A stretch of DNA of 64,000 nt from Amycolatopsis camponoti (GCF_902497555.1 NZ_CABVGP010000002.1:3050501-3114500), one strand, 5' to 3'; shown: positions 34,948-43,608, counted from the first letter of the stretch. Notes: generated by a model not told the origin, from the sequence alone. Translations and numbers: made by a program.

Positions 34948-35688
34948 ATGAGTCTCCCCATGAGCCGCCGCACGATGCTCCGCGGCGCGGTGGTGGTCGG
35001 CGCGGCCGCGGCGGTCAGCCCGCTGCTGCTGTCGGGCACCGCCCAGGCGTACACGTGGTCGCGCACCCTCGTGCAGGGCAACACGGGCGCCGACGTCACC
35101 GAACTCCAGATCCGCGTCGCCGGCTGGGCGGCCGACTCGGCCAGCCACAGCCGGGTTTCGATCGACGGCGAGTTCGGCCCCGGCACGGCGGCCGCGGTCC
35201 GCCGGTTCCAGGCGGCTTACGGCCTCGGGGCCGACGGCGAGGTCGGCCCGGCCACCCAGTCCGCGCTCAACGCGCTGGAGCAGAGCGACGGGTCCACCGC
35301 GCACTTCAACTTCAGCGAGTTCACCGACCGGGTGAGCGGCACCTTCAACGGCGGCAAGGTCAGCGCGGCCACCGCCAAGGAGAACGCCCGCCGCTGCATG
35401 TACAAGCTGGAGGCCGTGCGCAAGAAGCTCGGGAACAAGCCGATCACGGTGAACTCCGGGTTCCGCAGCATCGCGCACAACGCCGAGATCGGCGGCGCCA
35501 GCGACAGCATGCACATGTACGGCACCGCCGCCGACCTGGACGTGCCGGGCGTGGCCAACAAGACCGTCTACCAGAAGGCCGAGACCAGCGGGTTCTCCGG
35601 CCTGGAGACCTACAACACCGACCACCAGCACGTGGACAGCCGGGCCGACCTCGGCCGCGCGTGGTGGTGGGAGAACGGGACGGTCTGA
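34948..35688 (+). CDS. Tat-exported M15-type D-Ala-D-Ala peptidase with PG-binding domain
   Basis: A 246-residue protein with a twin-arginine signal (MSRRTMLRGAVVVGAAAAV, cleavage near GTAQA). A PG_binding_1 domain (LVQGNTGADVTELQIRVAG, DGEFGPGTAAAVRRFQ) occupies ~40-110, followed by a Peptidase_M15_3 domain: VNSGFRS, then SMHMYGTAADLD (zinc His and Asp) and DHQHVD (zinc His). It cuts stem peptides or crosslinks and probably works with the GH25 lysozyme encoded just upstream; the two cut sugar and peptide bonds respectively. AGGAAAGGACG precedes the ATG. Two strong hairpins follow. Confidence 0.9.
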   Translation: MSLPMSRRTMLRGAVVVGAAAAVSPLLLSGTAQAYTWSRTLVQGNTGADVTELQIRVAGWAADSASHSRVSIDGEFGPGTAAAVRRFQAAYGLGADGEVGPATQSALNALEQSDGSTAHFNFSEFTDRVSGTFNGGKVSAATAKENARRCMYKLEAVRKKLGNKPITVNSGFRSIAHNAEIGGASDSMHMYGTAADLDVPGVANKTVYQKAETSGFSGLETYNTDHQHVDSRADLGRAWWWENGTV

Positions 35689-35703
35689 CTGGCGACTGGG
35701 GGT

Positions 35704-35744
35704 CTGACGCCGGAAACCCCGCCCTCGGGGGTTTCCGGCGTCAG
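35704..35744. terminator. Strong hairpin terminator after the M15 peptidase gene
   Basis: Two perfectly complementary 17-base arms, CTGACGCCGGAAACCCC (35704-35720) and GGGGTTTCCGGCGTCAG (35728-35744), enclose a seven-base loop. There is no U-tract, as is common in high-GC actinomycetes. It starts 16 bases after the stop codon. Confidence 0.85.
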
Positions 35745-35764
35745 CCATTCCCGGACAGTGCCGC

Positions 35765-35822
35765 GAAGCCCGCGCCCTCGGCCCCATTCCCCGGGGCCGC
35801 CACCTCGGAGGGCGCGGGCTTC
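35765..35822. terminator. Second hairpin terminator, facing the HTH-lysozyme-like gene
   Basis: Arms GAAGCCCGCGCCCTC (35765-35779) and GAGGGCGCGGGCTTC (35808-35822) pair perfectly over 15 bases. Nested inside are GGCCCC (35780-35785) and GGGGCC (35793-35798). It lies five bases beyond the stop of the minus-strand gene at 35827 and probably ends its transcript, and may also back up the plus-strand terminator. Confidence 0.8.
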
Positions 35823-35826
35823 GCCC

Positions 35827-36798
35827 TCAGTGCGACAGCGGGTTCTCCAGCGCCGCCGAGCAGGACGGCCAGTCGTGGAAGTCGTGGTGCGCGCTCCACA
35901 GGCGGTGCGCCGCGTCGATGTTCCAGGCCGGGTCGAACGCCTGCCGCGGCGTGCCGCCGAGGTCCAGCAGTCGGGCGTCGGAGATCTGGAAGACGCCCCA
36001 GTTGCGGCTGCCGTTCGTGTTCGGCAGCACCCACAGCGGATCGAGGAACGAGGCGCAGCGGGCGATCGCGACCGCGGTGTCCGGCGCTTCGGTGAACACG
36101 GCCCGGACCCGCTGTTCCACCTGGTCCGCCGACCAGCCCGCCAGACTCGTCCGGTGGTCGTAGAGCGCGGTCTTGGTGGCCTCGTCGACGACGCCGCGCG
36201 CGGGCAGGCCGGCCAGCACCTGGAACGCGGTGACCCGGCGCAGCGTCTCCGGGCCGAACGAGCCGTCGACCGAGAGCCGCCCCTGGGCCGAGACCAGCAG
36301 GTTCTGCACTTCGGTGACGCATTCGTCGTGCTGGCCCATGCTCACCGGCGGCTGGCAGCCGGGGGAGAACAGCACCCGGTCGGCGTACCGGCCGGGTGCC
36401 TGCTCGGACCCGTCGGCGGTGACCCAGACCAGGCCGCCGGCCAGCAGGGCCACGGTCGCGACGGCCACGGCGTACCAGCGCCGTCGTGGCGACCGGGCGA
36501 CGTCTTCGCCGGTCGTCCCCGGGGTCTCGGCGTGCTCCGGCGGCGCCTCGTCGACCCGGCCGGCGTCGGCCAGTGCCCACAGCTGGTGCAGCTCGCGCAG
36601 TTCCTCCGCGGACGCGCCGCAGACCTTGGCGAACGAGTGGACCACGCGGTAGTCGGCGGGCACGCTCTTGCCCGAGCAGTACCGGTGCAGGCTGGAGCCG
36701 CTGGCCCCGGCCAGCCGGCCCAGACGTTCGTAGCCTTGCCCGCTGCGGTCCTTCAACATGCGCAGATAGGCGGCGAACTTGTCCATGTGCGGTGTCAC
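35827..36798 (-). CDS. HTH - membrane helix - PG-binding - lysozyme-like fusion protein
   Basis: A 323-residue protein with an unusual domain order. Residues ~5-70 are an XRE/SinR-like HTH (FAAYLRMLKDRSGQGYERLG, SGSSLHRYCSGKSVP). Basic residues (RSPRRR) and one membrane helix (~109-126) follow, then outside the cell a PG_binding_1-type domain (~160-213, VDGSFGPETLRRVTAFQ) and a lysozyme/transglycosylase-like domain (~233-320, NWGVFQIS). Where such domains have CES with the catalytic Glu, this one reads CAS (Ala249), so it may bind rather than cut glycan. Start: GTG 36798 behind GAGGTGG; ATG 36786 is an alternative. It converges with two cell-wall hydrolase genes. Confidence 0.8.
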   Translation of the reverse strand: MTPHMDKFAAYLRMLKDRSGQGYERLGRLAGASGSSLHRYCSGKSVPADYRVVHSFAKVCGASAEELRELHQLWALADAGRVDEAPPEHAETPGTTGEDVARSPRRRWYAVAVATVALLAGGLVWVTADGSEQAPGRYADRVLFSPGCQPPVSMGQHDECVTEVQNLLVSAQGRLSVDGSFGPETLRRVTAFQVLAGLPARGVVDEATKTALYDHRTSLAGWSADQVEQRVRAVFTEAPDTAVAIARCASFLDPLWVLPNTNGSRNWGVFQISDARLLDLGGTPRQAFDPAWNIDAAHRLWSAHHDFHDWPSCSAALENPLSH

Positions 36799-36888
36799 GG
36801 TGACGGGACCACCTCGCTCCGGGCAGCGGATGAGGGACGGAAGTTAACACCGTCCCGCCCCCAGCCGGGCGGAAACCGACGGATTGCT

Positions 36889-36919
36889 CCACTCGGCGGC
36901 TCACGGCCCGGCCGAGTGG
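36889..36919 (-). terminator. Hairpin after the HNH-like gene
   Basis: CCACTCGGC (36889-36897) and GCCGAGTGG (36911-36919) are perfect inverted repeats with a 13-base loop, 59 bases beyond the stop codon at 36978. It separates the HNH-like gene from the promoter of the HTH-lysozyme-like gene. Confidence 0.5.
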
Positions 36920-36977
36920 TGGCAACGTGCCGTCACACCAACGCTTCCCGGCGGCACCGGGGTGCGGTGGTCTCCGG

Positions 36978-37418
36978 TCAGCGGCGGCCGGTGGCGAGGA
37001 TGACGAGGAACTGGCCGCCGCCCGGCTCGACGGCGGCGGTCACCGGCAGGTCCGGTACCAGCCGGGAGAACCGGTCCACCAGCCAGTCCGCCGCCTCCTG
37101 GGCGTCCTGGCGGGTCGGGGAGCGCGCCACCATCTCGCGGCCGCCCTTGCGCTCCAGCCTGCCGGCCACGGTGATCAGCGGCGCGGGTTCGACGACGTGC
37201 AGGCGGTCCGGCCAGGCGATGACCACCTTGACCGCGCCCTTGCGGGTGTTGCAGCCGCGGTGCGCCAGCCGCTCGGCGACCTTGGCCTTCCGGTCGGCGG
37301 TCCGGCTGTCGACGCTGGGTCCGCGCGGGTCGTTCACCGACATGCCGGGGTCGACCGGCTCGTCGCACACCCAGCACCGCCAGCCGTCGCGTTCGGCCAC
37401 GTCATCGAGGAGGCTCAC
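36978..37418 (-). CDS. Small HNH-like zinc-finger protein
   Basis: A 146-residue protein. The N-terminal part has the Cys pairs of HNH-type zinc ribbons: CWVCDEPVDP and later HRGCNTRKG, the latter matching the HNH C-terminal half (H-xx-CN-xx-K/RG). The expected catalytic His between them is not obvious; the middle reads VNDPRGPSVDSRTADRK. The C-terminal ~70 residues (VVIAWPDRLHVVEPAPLITV, GGGQFLVILATGR) form a separate alpha/beta unit I do not recognise. It may bind or cut nucleic acid, or only use the fold. Starts at GTG 37418. Confidence 0.65.
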   Translation of the reverse strand: MSLLDDVAERDGWRCWVCDEPVDPGMSVNDPRGPSVDSRTADRKAKVAERLAHRGCNTRKGAVKVVIAWPDRLHVVEPAPLITVAGRLERKGGREMVARSPTRQDAQEAADWLVDRFSRLVPDLPVTAAVEPGGGQFLVILATGRR

Positions 37419-37508
37419 CCGGGCAAACTAGCCTGCCCGGGCGCCGGCGCCGTCCCCGGGCACGGTGATCCACGGAACACACGCGTGCGTCCGGGAGTTG
37501 TGCGTGGC

Positions 37509-38282
37509 ATGAGCCAACTCGTGGACCGCACGATCACCGCCCTCCGCTCCGAGCACGACACCCTCGCCGCCCTCGTCCGCACCCTCACCGACGACCAGCT
37601 CGCCGTCACGAGTGGCGCGTCGGAATGGACCGTCGCCCAGGCCCTTTCCCACCTCGGCAGCGGTGCCGAGATCGGCCGTGCGCCGATCGCGCGGGCCGCC
37701 GGCGAGACCGTGGCGGCCGAAGACAACCAGACGATCTGGGCCCGCTGGGACGGGTCCACCCCGCGCGCGCAGGCCGAGGGCTTCCTGGAGCACAACGGCC
37801 GCTGGCTCGAAACGGTCGAGGCGTTCACGCCCGAGCAGCGTTCGTCGCTGACCGTCGACCTCGGCTTCCTGCCGGAGCCGGTCCCGCTGGCGACCGCCGT
37901 GGGCATGCGCCTGTCCGAGGTGGCCAACCACTCGTGGGACGTGCGCGTGGCGTTCGACCCGGACGCCGGGGTGGACGCCGGCTCGGCCGCGGTGCTCGTC
38001 GACCTCCTGGCCGGGCCGGTCGGGTTCATGCTGGGCTTCCTCGCCAAGCCGGCCGAGCTCGAGAAGCCGGTGTCCCTCGCGACCCCGGGCGGCGGCCTGG
38101 TGATCGACGACGGCGTCACCGTGGTGGACCACCTCGAGGCGCCGTCCGCGACGTTCACCGGGCCGGCGGAAGCGCTGGTCCGGTTGATCAGCGGCCGGCT
38201 CAAGGCGCCGTACGACCAGGGTGTCACCGTCGAGGGCAGCGTCTCGCTCGACGACCTGCGCCGGGTGTTCCCCGGTTTCTGA
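37509..38282 (+). CDS. Maleylpyruvate isomerase-family (DinB-like, mycothiol-dependent) protein
   Basis: A 257-residue protein with an N-terminal four-helix DinB/MDMPI domain: LRSEHDTLAALVRTLTDDQL, WTVAQALSHLGSGAEI (metal-ligand His in LSHLGSG) and a later EVANHSWDVRVAFDP (second His). The C-terminal part (from VSLATPGGGLVIDDG) is a sterol-carrier-like MDMPI C domain. The family uses mycothiol as cofactor in thiol transfer or isomerisation. Substrate unknown. ATG at 37509. Converges with the ECF sigma gene across a small hairpin. Confidence 0.8.
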   Translation: MSQLVDRTITALRSEHDTLAALVRTLTDDQLAVTSGASEWTVAQALSHLGSGAEIGRAPIARAAGETVAAEDNQTIWARWDGSTPRAQAEGFLEHNGRWLETVEAFTPEQRSSLTVDLGFLPEPVPLATAVGMRLSEVANHSWDVRVAFDPDAGVDAGSAAVLVDLLAGPVGFMLGFLAKPAELEKPVSLATPGGGLVIDDGVTVVDHLEAPSATFTGPAEALVRLISGRLKAPYDQGVTVEGSVSLDDLRRVFPGF

Positions 38283-38307
38283 CCGGCCCGGCGATCCCTT
38301 CCGGGTG

Positions 38308-38329
38308 ATTCCCGGCGCGCCACGGGAAT
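38308..38329. terminator. Small bidirectional hairpin between convergent genes
   Basis: ATTCCCG (38308-38314) and CGGGAAT (38323-38329) pair around an eight-base loop. It lies between the stop of the MDMPI gene (38282) and the stop of the ECF sigma gene (38340). Confidence 0.4.
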
Positions 38330-38339
38330 GGGGCAGCGG

Positions 38340-39560
38340 TCAGGACAGCGCATCCGCCTTGCGAAGGAGCACCGAGCGTTCGCGCTCGTTGGTGCACAAC
38401 CGGGCCGCCAGCTCCAGCTCGGTGCGTGCCTCCGGGTGCCGGCCGAGGCGGGTCAGCAGCTCGCCTCGCACCGTCGGGACCAGGTGCGACCCCGGGAGCC
38501 GGTCCGCGGCGATCAGCTCGTCCACGATCGCCAGGCCGTGCTCCGGACCCGACGCCATCGCCACCGCGACCGCCCGGTTGAGCTCGACCACGGGCGAGGG
38601 CGCCACCCGGCCGAGTGCCTCGTACAGCACCACGATCCGGTCCCAGGCGGTCGCCTCGACCGAGGGTGCCGACGCGTGGACGGCCGCGATCGCGGCCTGC
38701 AGGCCGTACGGGCCGAGGCCGCGAGGCGACGCCTTGGCCAGCGCGGCCAGCCCGCGGTGGATCGCCGAGAAGTCCCAGCGGCGCCGGTCCTGGTCCTCGA
38801 GCAGGACCGGCGCGCCGTCCGGGCCCGTCCGGGCCGGGAAGCGCGCGGCCGTCAGCTCGCACAACGCGAGCAGGCCGTGCACCTCCGGCTCGTCCGGCTG
38901 CAACGCGGCCAGCGTGCGGGCCAGCCGGATCGCCTCGTACGCGACGTCGGGGCGCAGCAGCCGGTCGCCCGAGGTGGCCGTCGACCCCTCGGTGAAGATC
39001 ACGTAGAGGACGCTGAGCACGCCGCCCAGCCGCTCCCGGCGCTCGCCGGCCGCCGGCAGCTCGAACGGCACCCCGGCCGCCGCGATCGTCTTCTTGCCCC
39101 GGGTGATGCGAGCCTGCACCGTCGGCACGGGCACGAGGAACGCGCGTGCGATCTCCTCGCTCGACAGGCCGGCGACCACCCGCAGGGTCAGCGCCACCCG
39201 GACCTCGGGGGAGAGCACCGGGTGGCAGCTGATGAACATCAGGGCCAGGACGTCGTCGTCGATCCGGTCGGGGTCGGCTTCCGCGCGGGCCTCGGCCTCC
39301 GGGCCGGCCGCCAGCAGGGCGTAACGGTCCTGGAGGGCGGTCCGGCGGCGGATCGCGTCGATCGCCCGCCGCCGGGCGGTGGCCCGCAGCCAGCCGGCCG
39401 GGTTGGCCGGCGCGGTGACCGGCCACGACACCAGCGCCTCGGCCACCGCCTCCTGGGCCGCGTCCTCGGCCAGCCCGAAGTCGCCGGTGAACCGGGTCAG
39501 CGCGGCGACGATCCGCGCCGACTCGATCCGCCAGACGGCCTCGACATCGGCGGTGTCCAT
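38340..39560 (-). CDS. ECF sigma factor, ECF42/SigJ-like with C-terminal TPR-type domain
   Basis: A 406-residue sigma factor. Region 2 is at ~10-75 (ALTRFTGDFGLAEDAAQEAVAEAL, NPAGWLRATARRRAIDAIRR) and region 4 at ~110-170 (LTLRVVAGLSSEEIARAFLVPVPTVQARITRGK). A ~230-residue helical C-terminal domain (LSVLYVIFTEGSTATSG, DWIAL-like repeats) is the hallmark of ECF42; this group lacks anti-sigma factors and uses the extra domain for control. As usual, it is co-transcribed with a YCII protein: the ATG at 39560 overlaps the stop of that gene (TGATG). Confidence 0.9.
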   Translation of the reverse strand: MDTADVEAVWRIESARIVAALTRFTGDFGLAEDAAQEAVAEALVSWPVTAPANPAGWLRATARRRAIDAIRRRTALQDRYALLAAGPEAEARAEADPDRIDDDVLALMFISCHPVLSPEVRVALTLRVVAGLSSEEIARAFLVPVPTVQARITRGKKTIAAAGVPFELPAAGERRERLGGVLSVLYVIFTEGSTATSGDRLLRPDVAYEAIRLARTLAALQPDEPEVHGLLALCELTAARFPARTGPDGAPVLLEDQDRRRWDFSAIHRGLAALAKASPRGLGPYGLQAAIAAVHASAPSVEATAWDRIVVLYEALGRVAPSPVVELNRAVAVAMASGPEHGLAIVDELIAADRLPGSHLVPTVRGELLTRLGRHPEARTELELAARLCTNERERSVLLRKADALS

Positions 39561-39928
39561 CAGCCCCGCTCGGGCATCTCGTCGTCGCCGGCCACGCGGC
39601 GGACCTCGATCTTGGACCCGCGGACGGCCGGCATCCGCTTGGCCCACTCGACCGCTTCCTCCTTCGAGGCGACGTCGAGCATGAAGTAGCCCCCGAACAG
39701 CTCCTTGGTCTCCCCGTACGGCCCGTCGGTGACCACCGGGGTCTCGGCGCCGAAGTCGACCACGACGCCGCGGCTCGGCAGGTCCAGCCCCTCGGCGGCG
39801 AGGAGGACACCGGCCTTGAGCATCTCTTCGATGTACTCGCGGGTCGCCGCCATCGACTCCTCGATGGCGTCCAGCATCGCCGCGTTCGAGTGGTCGGTGC
39901 CCCGCATGATCAGCATGTACTTCGACAT
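39560..39928 (-). CDS. YCII-related (DGPF) protein partnered with the ECF sigma factor
   Basis: A 122-residue ferredoxin-like protein beginning MSKYMLIMRGTDHSNA, with the DGPF-type motif VVTDGPYGETKELFGGYFML, typical of the small proteins encoded with ECF42 sigma factors. Its exact function is unknown; it may bind a small metabolite. GAGGAGAAC precedes the ATG, and its stop overlaps the start of the sigma gene, so the two are translationally coupled. Confidence 0.85.
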   Translation of the reverse strand: MSKYMLIMRGTDHSNAAMLDAIEESMAATREYIEEMLKAGVLLAAEGLDLPSRGVVVDFGAETPVVTDGPYGETKELFGGYFMLDVASKEEAVEWAKRMPAVRGSKIEVRRVAGDDEMPERG

Positions 39929-40046
39929 CGTGTTCTCCTCGTCCGCGTGGCCGCCTCTCGGCCTTCGCCCCCTTGTGTCGAACGGGCGGCGCCCGGATCA
40001 ACACGGCGGCGGAAAACTTTTTCGCCGCGGCGCTGCCGGGTCTCGC

Positions 40047-41240
40047 TCACCCGAGTTCGCCGAGCAGCCGGCGCGCGGCCTCGGCCGCTCCGTCGGTGCG
40101 CATCGCGGCGCCCAGCGCCGCCGCCCGGGCCCGGGTCTCGGGGGCGAGCGCCGTGTCGAACGCGGCGCTCAGGGACTCGACGGTCGCCGTCGGGCCGTCG
40201 AGGGCCGCGCCGACTTCGCGCGCCGCCACCTGCCCGGCCCAGTACGGGTTGTCCGCCAGGCGGATGGGGACCACCACCTGCGGGACGCCCGCCCGGGCGG
40301 CCGTCTGCGTCGTGCCCGCGCCGCCGTGGTGGACCACCGCGGCCAGCCTGCCGAACAGGCGCTGGTGGTTGACGTCGCCGATGGCGAAGCAGTCGGCCAC
40401 GTCGAGGTCCGCCCAGCCGCGGGAGACGAGGACGCGGTGACCGCGGGCCCGGGCGGCCTCGACGGCCCAGCGGGCGATGTCCGGCGACGGGCGGATGCTG
40501 CCGAAGCCCACGTAGACCGGCGGCGCGCCGGCGTCCAGGAACGCCACCAGCTCGGCCGGCAGCGGGCGCTCGTCCTCCTGGGTCCACGCCCCGGTCTGGA
40601 CCACTTCGAGGCCCGGGGTCGCCGGCCACGGGCCCAGCACCGGGTCCGCGGCCAGCCACGGCCGCTCGGAGTAGACGTGGCCGCGCACGTCGTCCACCGG
40701 CGGCAGGCCGAGCGCGGCCCGGTGGCCGTTGAGCGGCTCGCGGAACTGCTCGTTGACCCGGTGGGCGTCCCGCTCCCAGCGCGTCCCGTTGTCGGCGTCC
40801 GCCGGCTCCGGCCAGCCCGGCCGCGGGGGCGGCGCGTGGTGCGGCGACGGCAGGTTGACCGCCGCATAGGTCACGTACACGTAGCGGATGCCCGCGGCTT
40901 CGGCCACGGACCGCGCGGCGACCTGTGCGAGACCGGCGGCCACCAGCGCGTCGCATCCGGCGGCCGCCGCGGGGAAGACGTCGAACTGCGTGTCGAGCAG
41001 CTCGGTCCGGTACCGGGCCAGCTCGGCCGCCGACGGCGGAGCCGTCGCGCGCATCAACGCCCGCACCGGCGGCCCGACCGGCACCGGCTCGATCCCGAGG
41101 CCGCCCAGCCGGTCCGCGAACTCTTCGTCCGGTGGGACGCACATCCGCACGTCCGCGCCGAGCGCCCGCAGCCGCACCGCGAGGGCCACCAGCGGATCGA
41201 CGTCGCCCCGTGTCCCGTACGTCGACAGCAGCACTCGCAT
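40047..41240 (-). CDS. GT1-family glycosyltransferase (vancomycin-type, MGT-like)
   Basis: A 397-residue GT-B enzyme. The N-terminus MRVLLSTYGTRGDVDPLVAL matches the acceptor domain of actinomycete GtfB/C/D-type enzymes, with PPDEEFADRLGGLGIEPVPVG following. The C-terminal donor domain has VYVGFGSI, SRGWADLD and HHGGAGTTQTAARAGVPQVVVP, the UDP/TDP-sugar site. It should glycosylate a small molecule (natural product or lipid). No sugar-biosynthesis set is adjacent apart from the nucleotidyltransferase 160 bases away, divergent. It is not obviously part of the NRPS cluster. Confidence 0.85.
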   Translation of the reverse strand: MRVLLSTYGTRGDVDPLVALAVRLRALGADVRMCVPPDEEFADRLGGLGIEPVPVGPPVRALMRATAPPSAAELARYRTELLDTQFDVFPAAAAGCDALVAAGLAQVAARSVAEAAGIRYVYVTYAAVNLPSPHHAPPPRPGWPEPADADNGTRWERDAHRVNEQFREPLNGHRAALGLPPVDDVRGHVYSERPWLAADPVLGPWPATPGLEVVQTGAWTQEDERPLPAELVAFLDAGAPPVYVGFGSIRPSPDIARWAVEAARARGHRVLVSRGWADLDVADCFAIGDVNHQRLFGRLAAVVHHGGAGTTQTAARAGVPQVVVPIRLADNPYWAGQVAAREVGAALDGPTATVESLSAAFDTALAPETRARAAALGAAMRTDGAAEAARRLLGELG

Positions 41241-41400
41241 TCGCGCCCTCTTCGTTCTCTTCGCAGACGTTTCGGCCGTGCCGCGGGGAGTCTAGCGGCC
41301 GCCCCGGTGATCGACTGCCTCTCGCGCCGACCCGTCTTCGGTGACTACTGTCAAGGGGCATAAGGGCTCCTGACCGTCAACAGAACTTGAGGGCCACTCG

Positions 41401-42099
41401 ATGCCTGTTTCGTCCGCCCCCACGCCCGATGTTTCGATCATCCTGCCCTGTGCCGGACTGGGAACGCGTTTCGGAGCGCCGTACGCGAAGGAACTGCATT
41501 GCCTGGCGCCCGGGGTCACCATCCTGGACCGCAGCCTGGAAGCCGTCGTCGAGCTGGTGAAGAGCGGGCTCACCGTGCGCGTGGTCGTCGTGTTCGGGCC
41601 GCACAAGCTGGACACCGTGAAGTACCTCGCGCGCTACGCCGGGACTTTTCAGCTGGTCTTCGTCTACCAGGACGACGCGTCCGAGCCGGGGCTCGACGGG
41701 GCGATCCGGTGCGCCTTGCCCATGACGCGGGGACCGGTGGCCCTCGTGCTACCTGACATCGTTGTCAGCGGGGTGGGCAGCCTGCTCGACGCCCTGCGCC
41801 AGACCGAGGTGGCGGGCTGGAGCGTGGTGGCCACCGAGGAGTCGGATCCCGGCACGCTGCGGCAGATGGGCGCGCTGAGCGTGGCCGTCTCGCCGGATGC
41901 GGTCGTGACCGTCGCGGCGGCCGCGGAAAAGCCGGCGGATCCTTCGGGCTACAACGCGCTTTGGGGCATGGTGGCGGTCGCCGAGGACCAGGCCCACCGG
42001 CTGCCGGATGTGGCGCGGAGGGACGCGGACAGCCCGCTCGCCGGCGCCGTCGCCCTCATGGTGAAGCGGATCGTCAACTACAACACCACCGACGGCTGA
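41401..42099 (+). CDS. Sugar-phosphate nucleotidyltransferase-like protein
   Basis: A 232-residue protein of the GT-A/nucleotidyltransferase fold. The signature PCAGLGTRFGAPYAKELH matches the G-x-G-T-R-(x)-P-K-E motif that binds the NTP, followed by a VALVLPDIVVSG metal-site strand (Asp). It lacks the longer C-terminal part of RfbA/GlmU proteins, so it is a minimal member; the transferred sugar phosphate is unknown. Divergent from the glycosyltransferase, which makes a shared role possible. AACTTGAGGG lies before the ATG. Confidence 0.7.
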   Translation: MPVSSAPTPDVSIILPCAGLGTRFGAPYAKELHCLAPGVTILDRSLEAVVELVKSGLTVRVVVVFGPHKLDTVKYLARYAGTFQLVFVYQDDASEPGLDGAIRCALPMTRGPVALVLPDIVVSGVGSLLDALRQTEVAGWSVVATEESDPGTLRQMGALSVAVSPDAVVTVAAAAEKPADPSGYNALWGMVAVAEDQAHRLPDVARRDADSPLAGAVALMVKRIVNYNTTDG

Positions 42100-42129
42100 T
42101 CGTCCACAATGGACTTTGCGAGGAGAAGC

Positions 42130-43608
42130 ATGCTCGACGACGTGATGACGGCGCTCGACACGGTCCTGCCCCGGCTGGCCGCGGTCACCGGCACCCCCGG
42201 GGTCGCCGTCGCGGTGGCGACGAGCGACGAGCTGCGGACGGCCGCGACCGGGTTCGCCGACCTGGCCGCGAGGACGCCGATGACCGCCGGGACGCCGGCG
42301 CCGGCGGGCTCGCTCACCAAGCCCGTCACGGGATTGGCCTTCATGCAGCTGGCCGAGGCGGGCGCGCTCGGCCTGGACACGCTCGTCGACCAGGTGCTGC
42401 CCACCGGGCTGCGCGGTCCCGGCGCGGCGCCCGTCACCACCGCCATGCTGGCCGCCCACGAGGCCGGCTACTACAGCGACATCGTCACCGCCACGGCGCA
42501 CACGGCGCCGGCCGAGCCGGTCCTCGACTACGTCCGGCGCCGCCACGAGATCGGGCGCGCCGTGGAGTACGGCGGGGTGCTGCCGCTGGTGACGGCGCCG
42601 GGGTCGTACTCCTATTCGAGCTTCGGCGTCGGGGTGCTGGGCGGCGTGGTCGAGCACGTGACCGGCGAACCGTACGGTGCCCGCGTCCACCGGGAAGTGT
42701 TCGCCCCGGCCGGAATGACGGACACGAGCATCGACGACGGCACGCGGAACCCGTGGGCTCCGGGCACCGGCGGCGCGACCGGGTACCTGGCATTCGGCGA
42801 CTGGTGCCTGCCGAGCCCGCCTCTGCGCACCTCGGCGTACCCGGGGGTCGGGATGTACACGAGCGCCACGGATTTCGCGCGGTTGCTGCAATCGTTGCTG
42901 CGCACCGCCCGGGGCGACCGCGGGCTGGTCGGGCCGGAGTCGCTCGCGGCGATGGTGACCCCGCGGACGGCGCGCCCGAGCCCGCACGGCGTCCGGTCGT
43001 TCTCCGGCCTGACGCTCGAGCTCGCCGACCCGGACCTGGGCGACGACTGGTGGTGGGGGCACACGGCGGCGTTCCCGTGGGGATTCTGGTGGGAGGCGCG
43101 GGTGTGGCCGCACCGCGACCTGGCCGCGGTCGCGGTGGGCAACCGGTGGGACATGGCCCGGTTCCACAACCCGGCGACGCGCAGCGCACCGGGCCTGGCC
43201 GTCGAGTGGGCCGGCCGCTGGGCGGCGTCCGGCGCCCCGGCGAAGCTGCCGGACATGGACGGCCGGCCCCGCTGGACCGGCCCCCGGCCGACCCCGGAGA
43301 GCTCACGCTGGATGGGGGTGCTGACCGGCGAACGCACCCACGGCCTGCTCGCCGTGGCCGACCCGCTGCCGGTGAAGACGCTGACCGAGGGAGCGCGATC
43401 TCTGGGGGATGGGGATGCGGGTGGCTGGGACCCGGAGGCGTTCGCCCGCGGGGTCTCGCAGGCACGGGCGGTGGCCCCGGACCCGGCGGCGCTCGGGGCG
43501 CTGGGCCGCGAACTGGGCCCGGCGGCGGCGCTGTGGATGCTGGAGTGCGGAGCCTCGAGCGCGGACGTGACCATGCCGGTGGGCTTCTACGCCCACGCAC
43601 CACGGTGA
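42130..43608 (+). CDS. Serine beta-lactamase-like (class C fold) hydrolase
   Basis: A 492-residue protein with the serine beta-lactamase/esterase motifs: S-x-x-K in AGSLTKPVTGLA (~residue 60), a YSYSSFG element at the position of the Tyr-x-Asn motif, and a WWWGHTAAFPWG element that may supply the third motif. No signal peptide is seen, so it is likely an intracellular esterase or peptidase rather than a secreted lactamase. The frame starts at 42109 but GAGGAGA nine bases before the ATG at 42130 marks the start. It converges with the NRPS operon and may or may not belong to the cluster. Confidence 0.75.
   Translation: MLDDVMTALDTVLPRLAAVTGTPGVAVAVATSDELRTAATGFADLAARTPMTAGTPAPAGSLTKPVTGLAFMQLAEAGALGLDTLVDQVLPTGLRGPGAAPVTTAMLAAHEAGYYSDIVTATAHTAPAEPVLDYVRRRHEIGRAVEYGGVLPLVTAPGSYSYSSFGVGVLGGVVEHVTGEPYGARVHREVFAPAGMTDTSIDDGTRNPWAPGTGGATGYLAFGDWCLPSPPLRTSAYPGVGMYTSATDFARLLQSLLRTARGDRGLVGPESLAAMVTPRTARPSPHGVRSFSGLTLELADPDLGDDWWWGHTAAFPWGFWWEARVWPHRDLAAVAVGNRWDMARFHNPATRSAPGLAVEWAGRWAASGAPAKLPDMDGRPRWTGPRPTPESSRWMGVLTGERTHGLLAVADPLPVKTLTEGARSLGDGDAGGWDPEAFARGVSQARAVAPDPAALGALGRELGPAAALWMLECGASSADVTMPVGFYAHAPR

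Noticed and set aside
40047..43608. Glycosyltransferase, nucleotidyltransferase and beta-lactamase-like genes as part of the NRPS cluster
   Set aside because: They are on other transcripts, and detoxin-type products are not known to be glycosylated; the link is only proximity.
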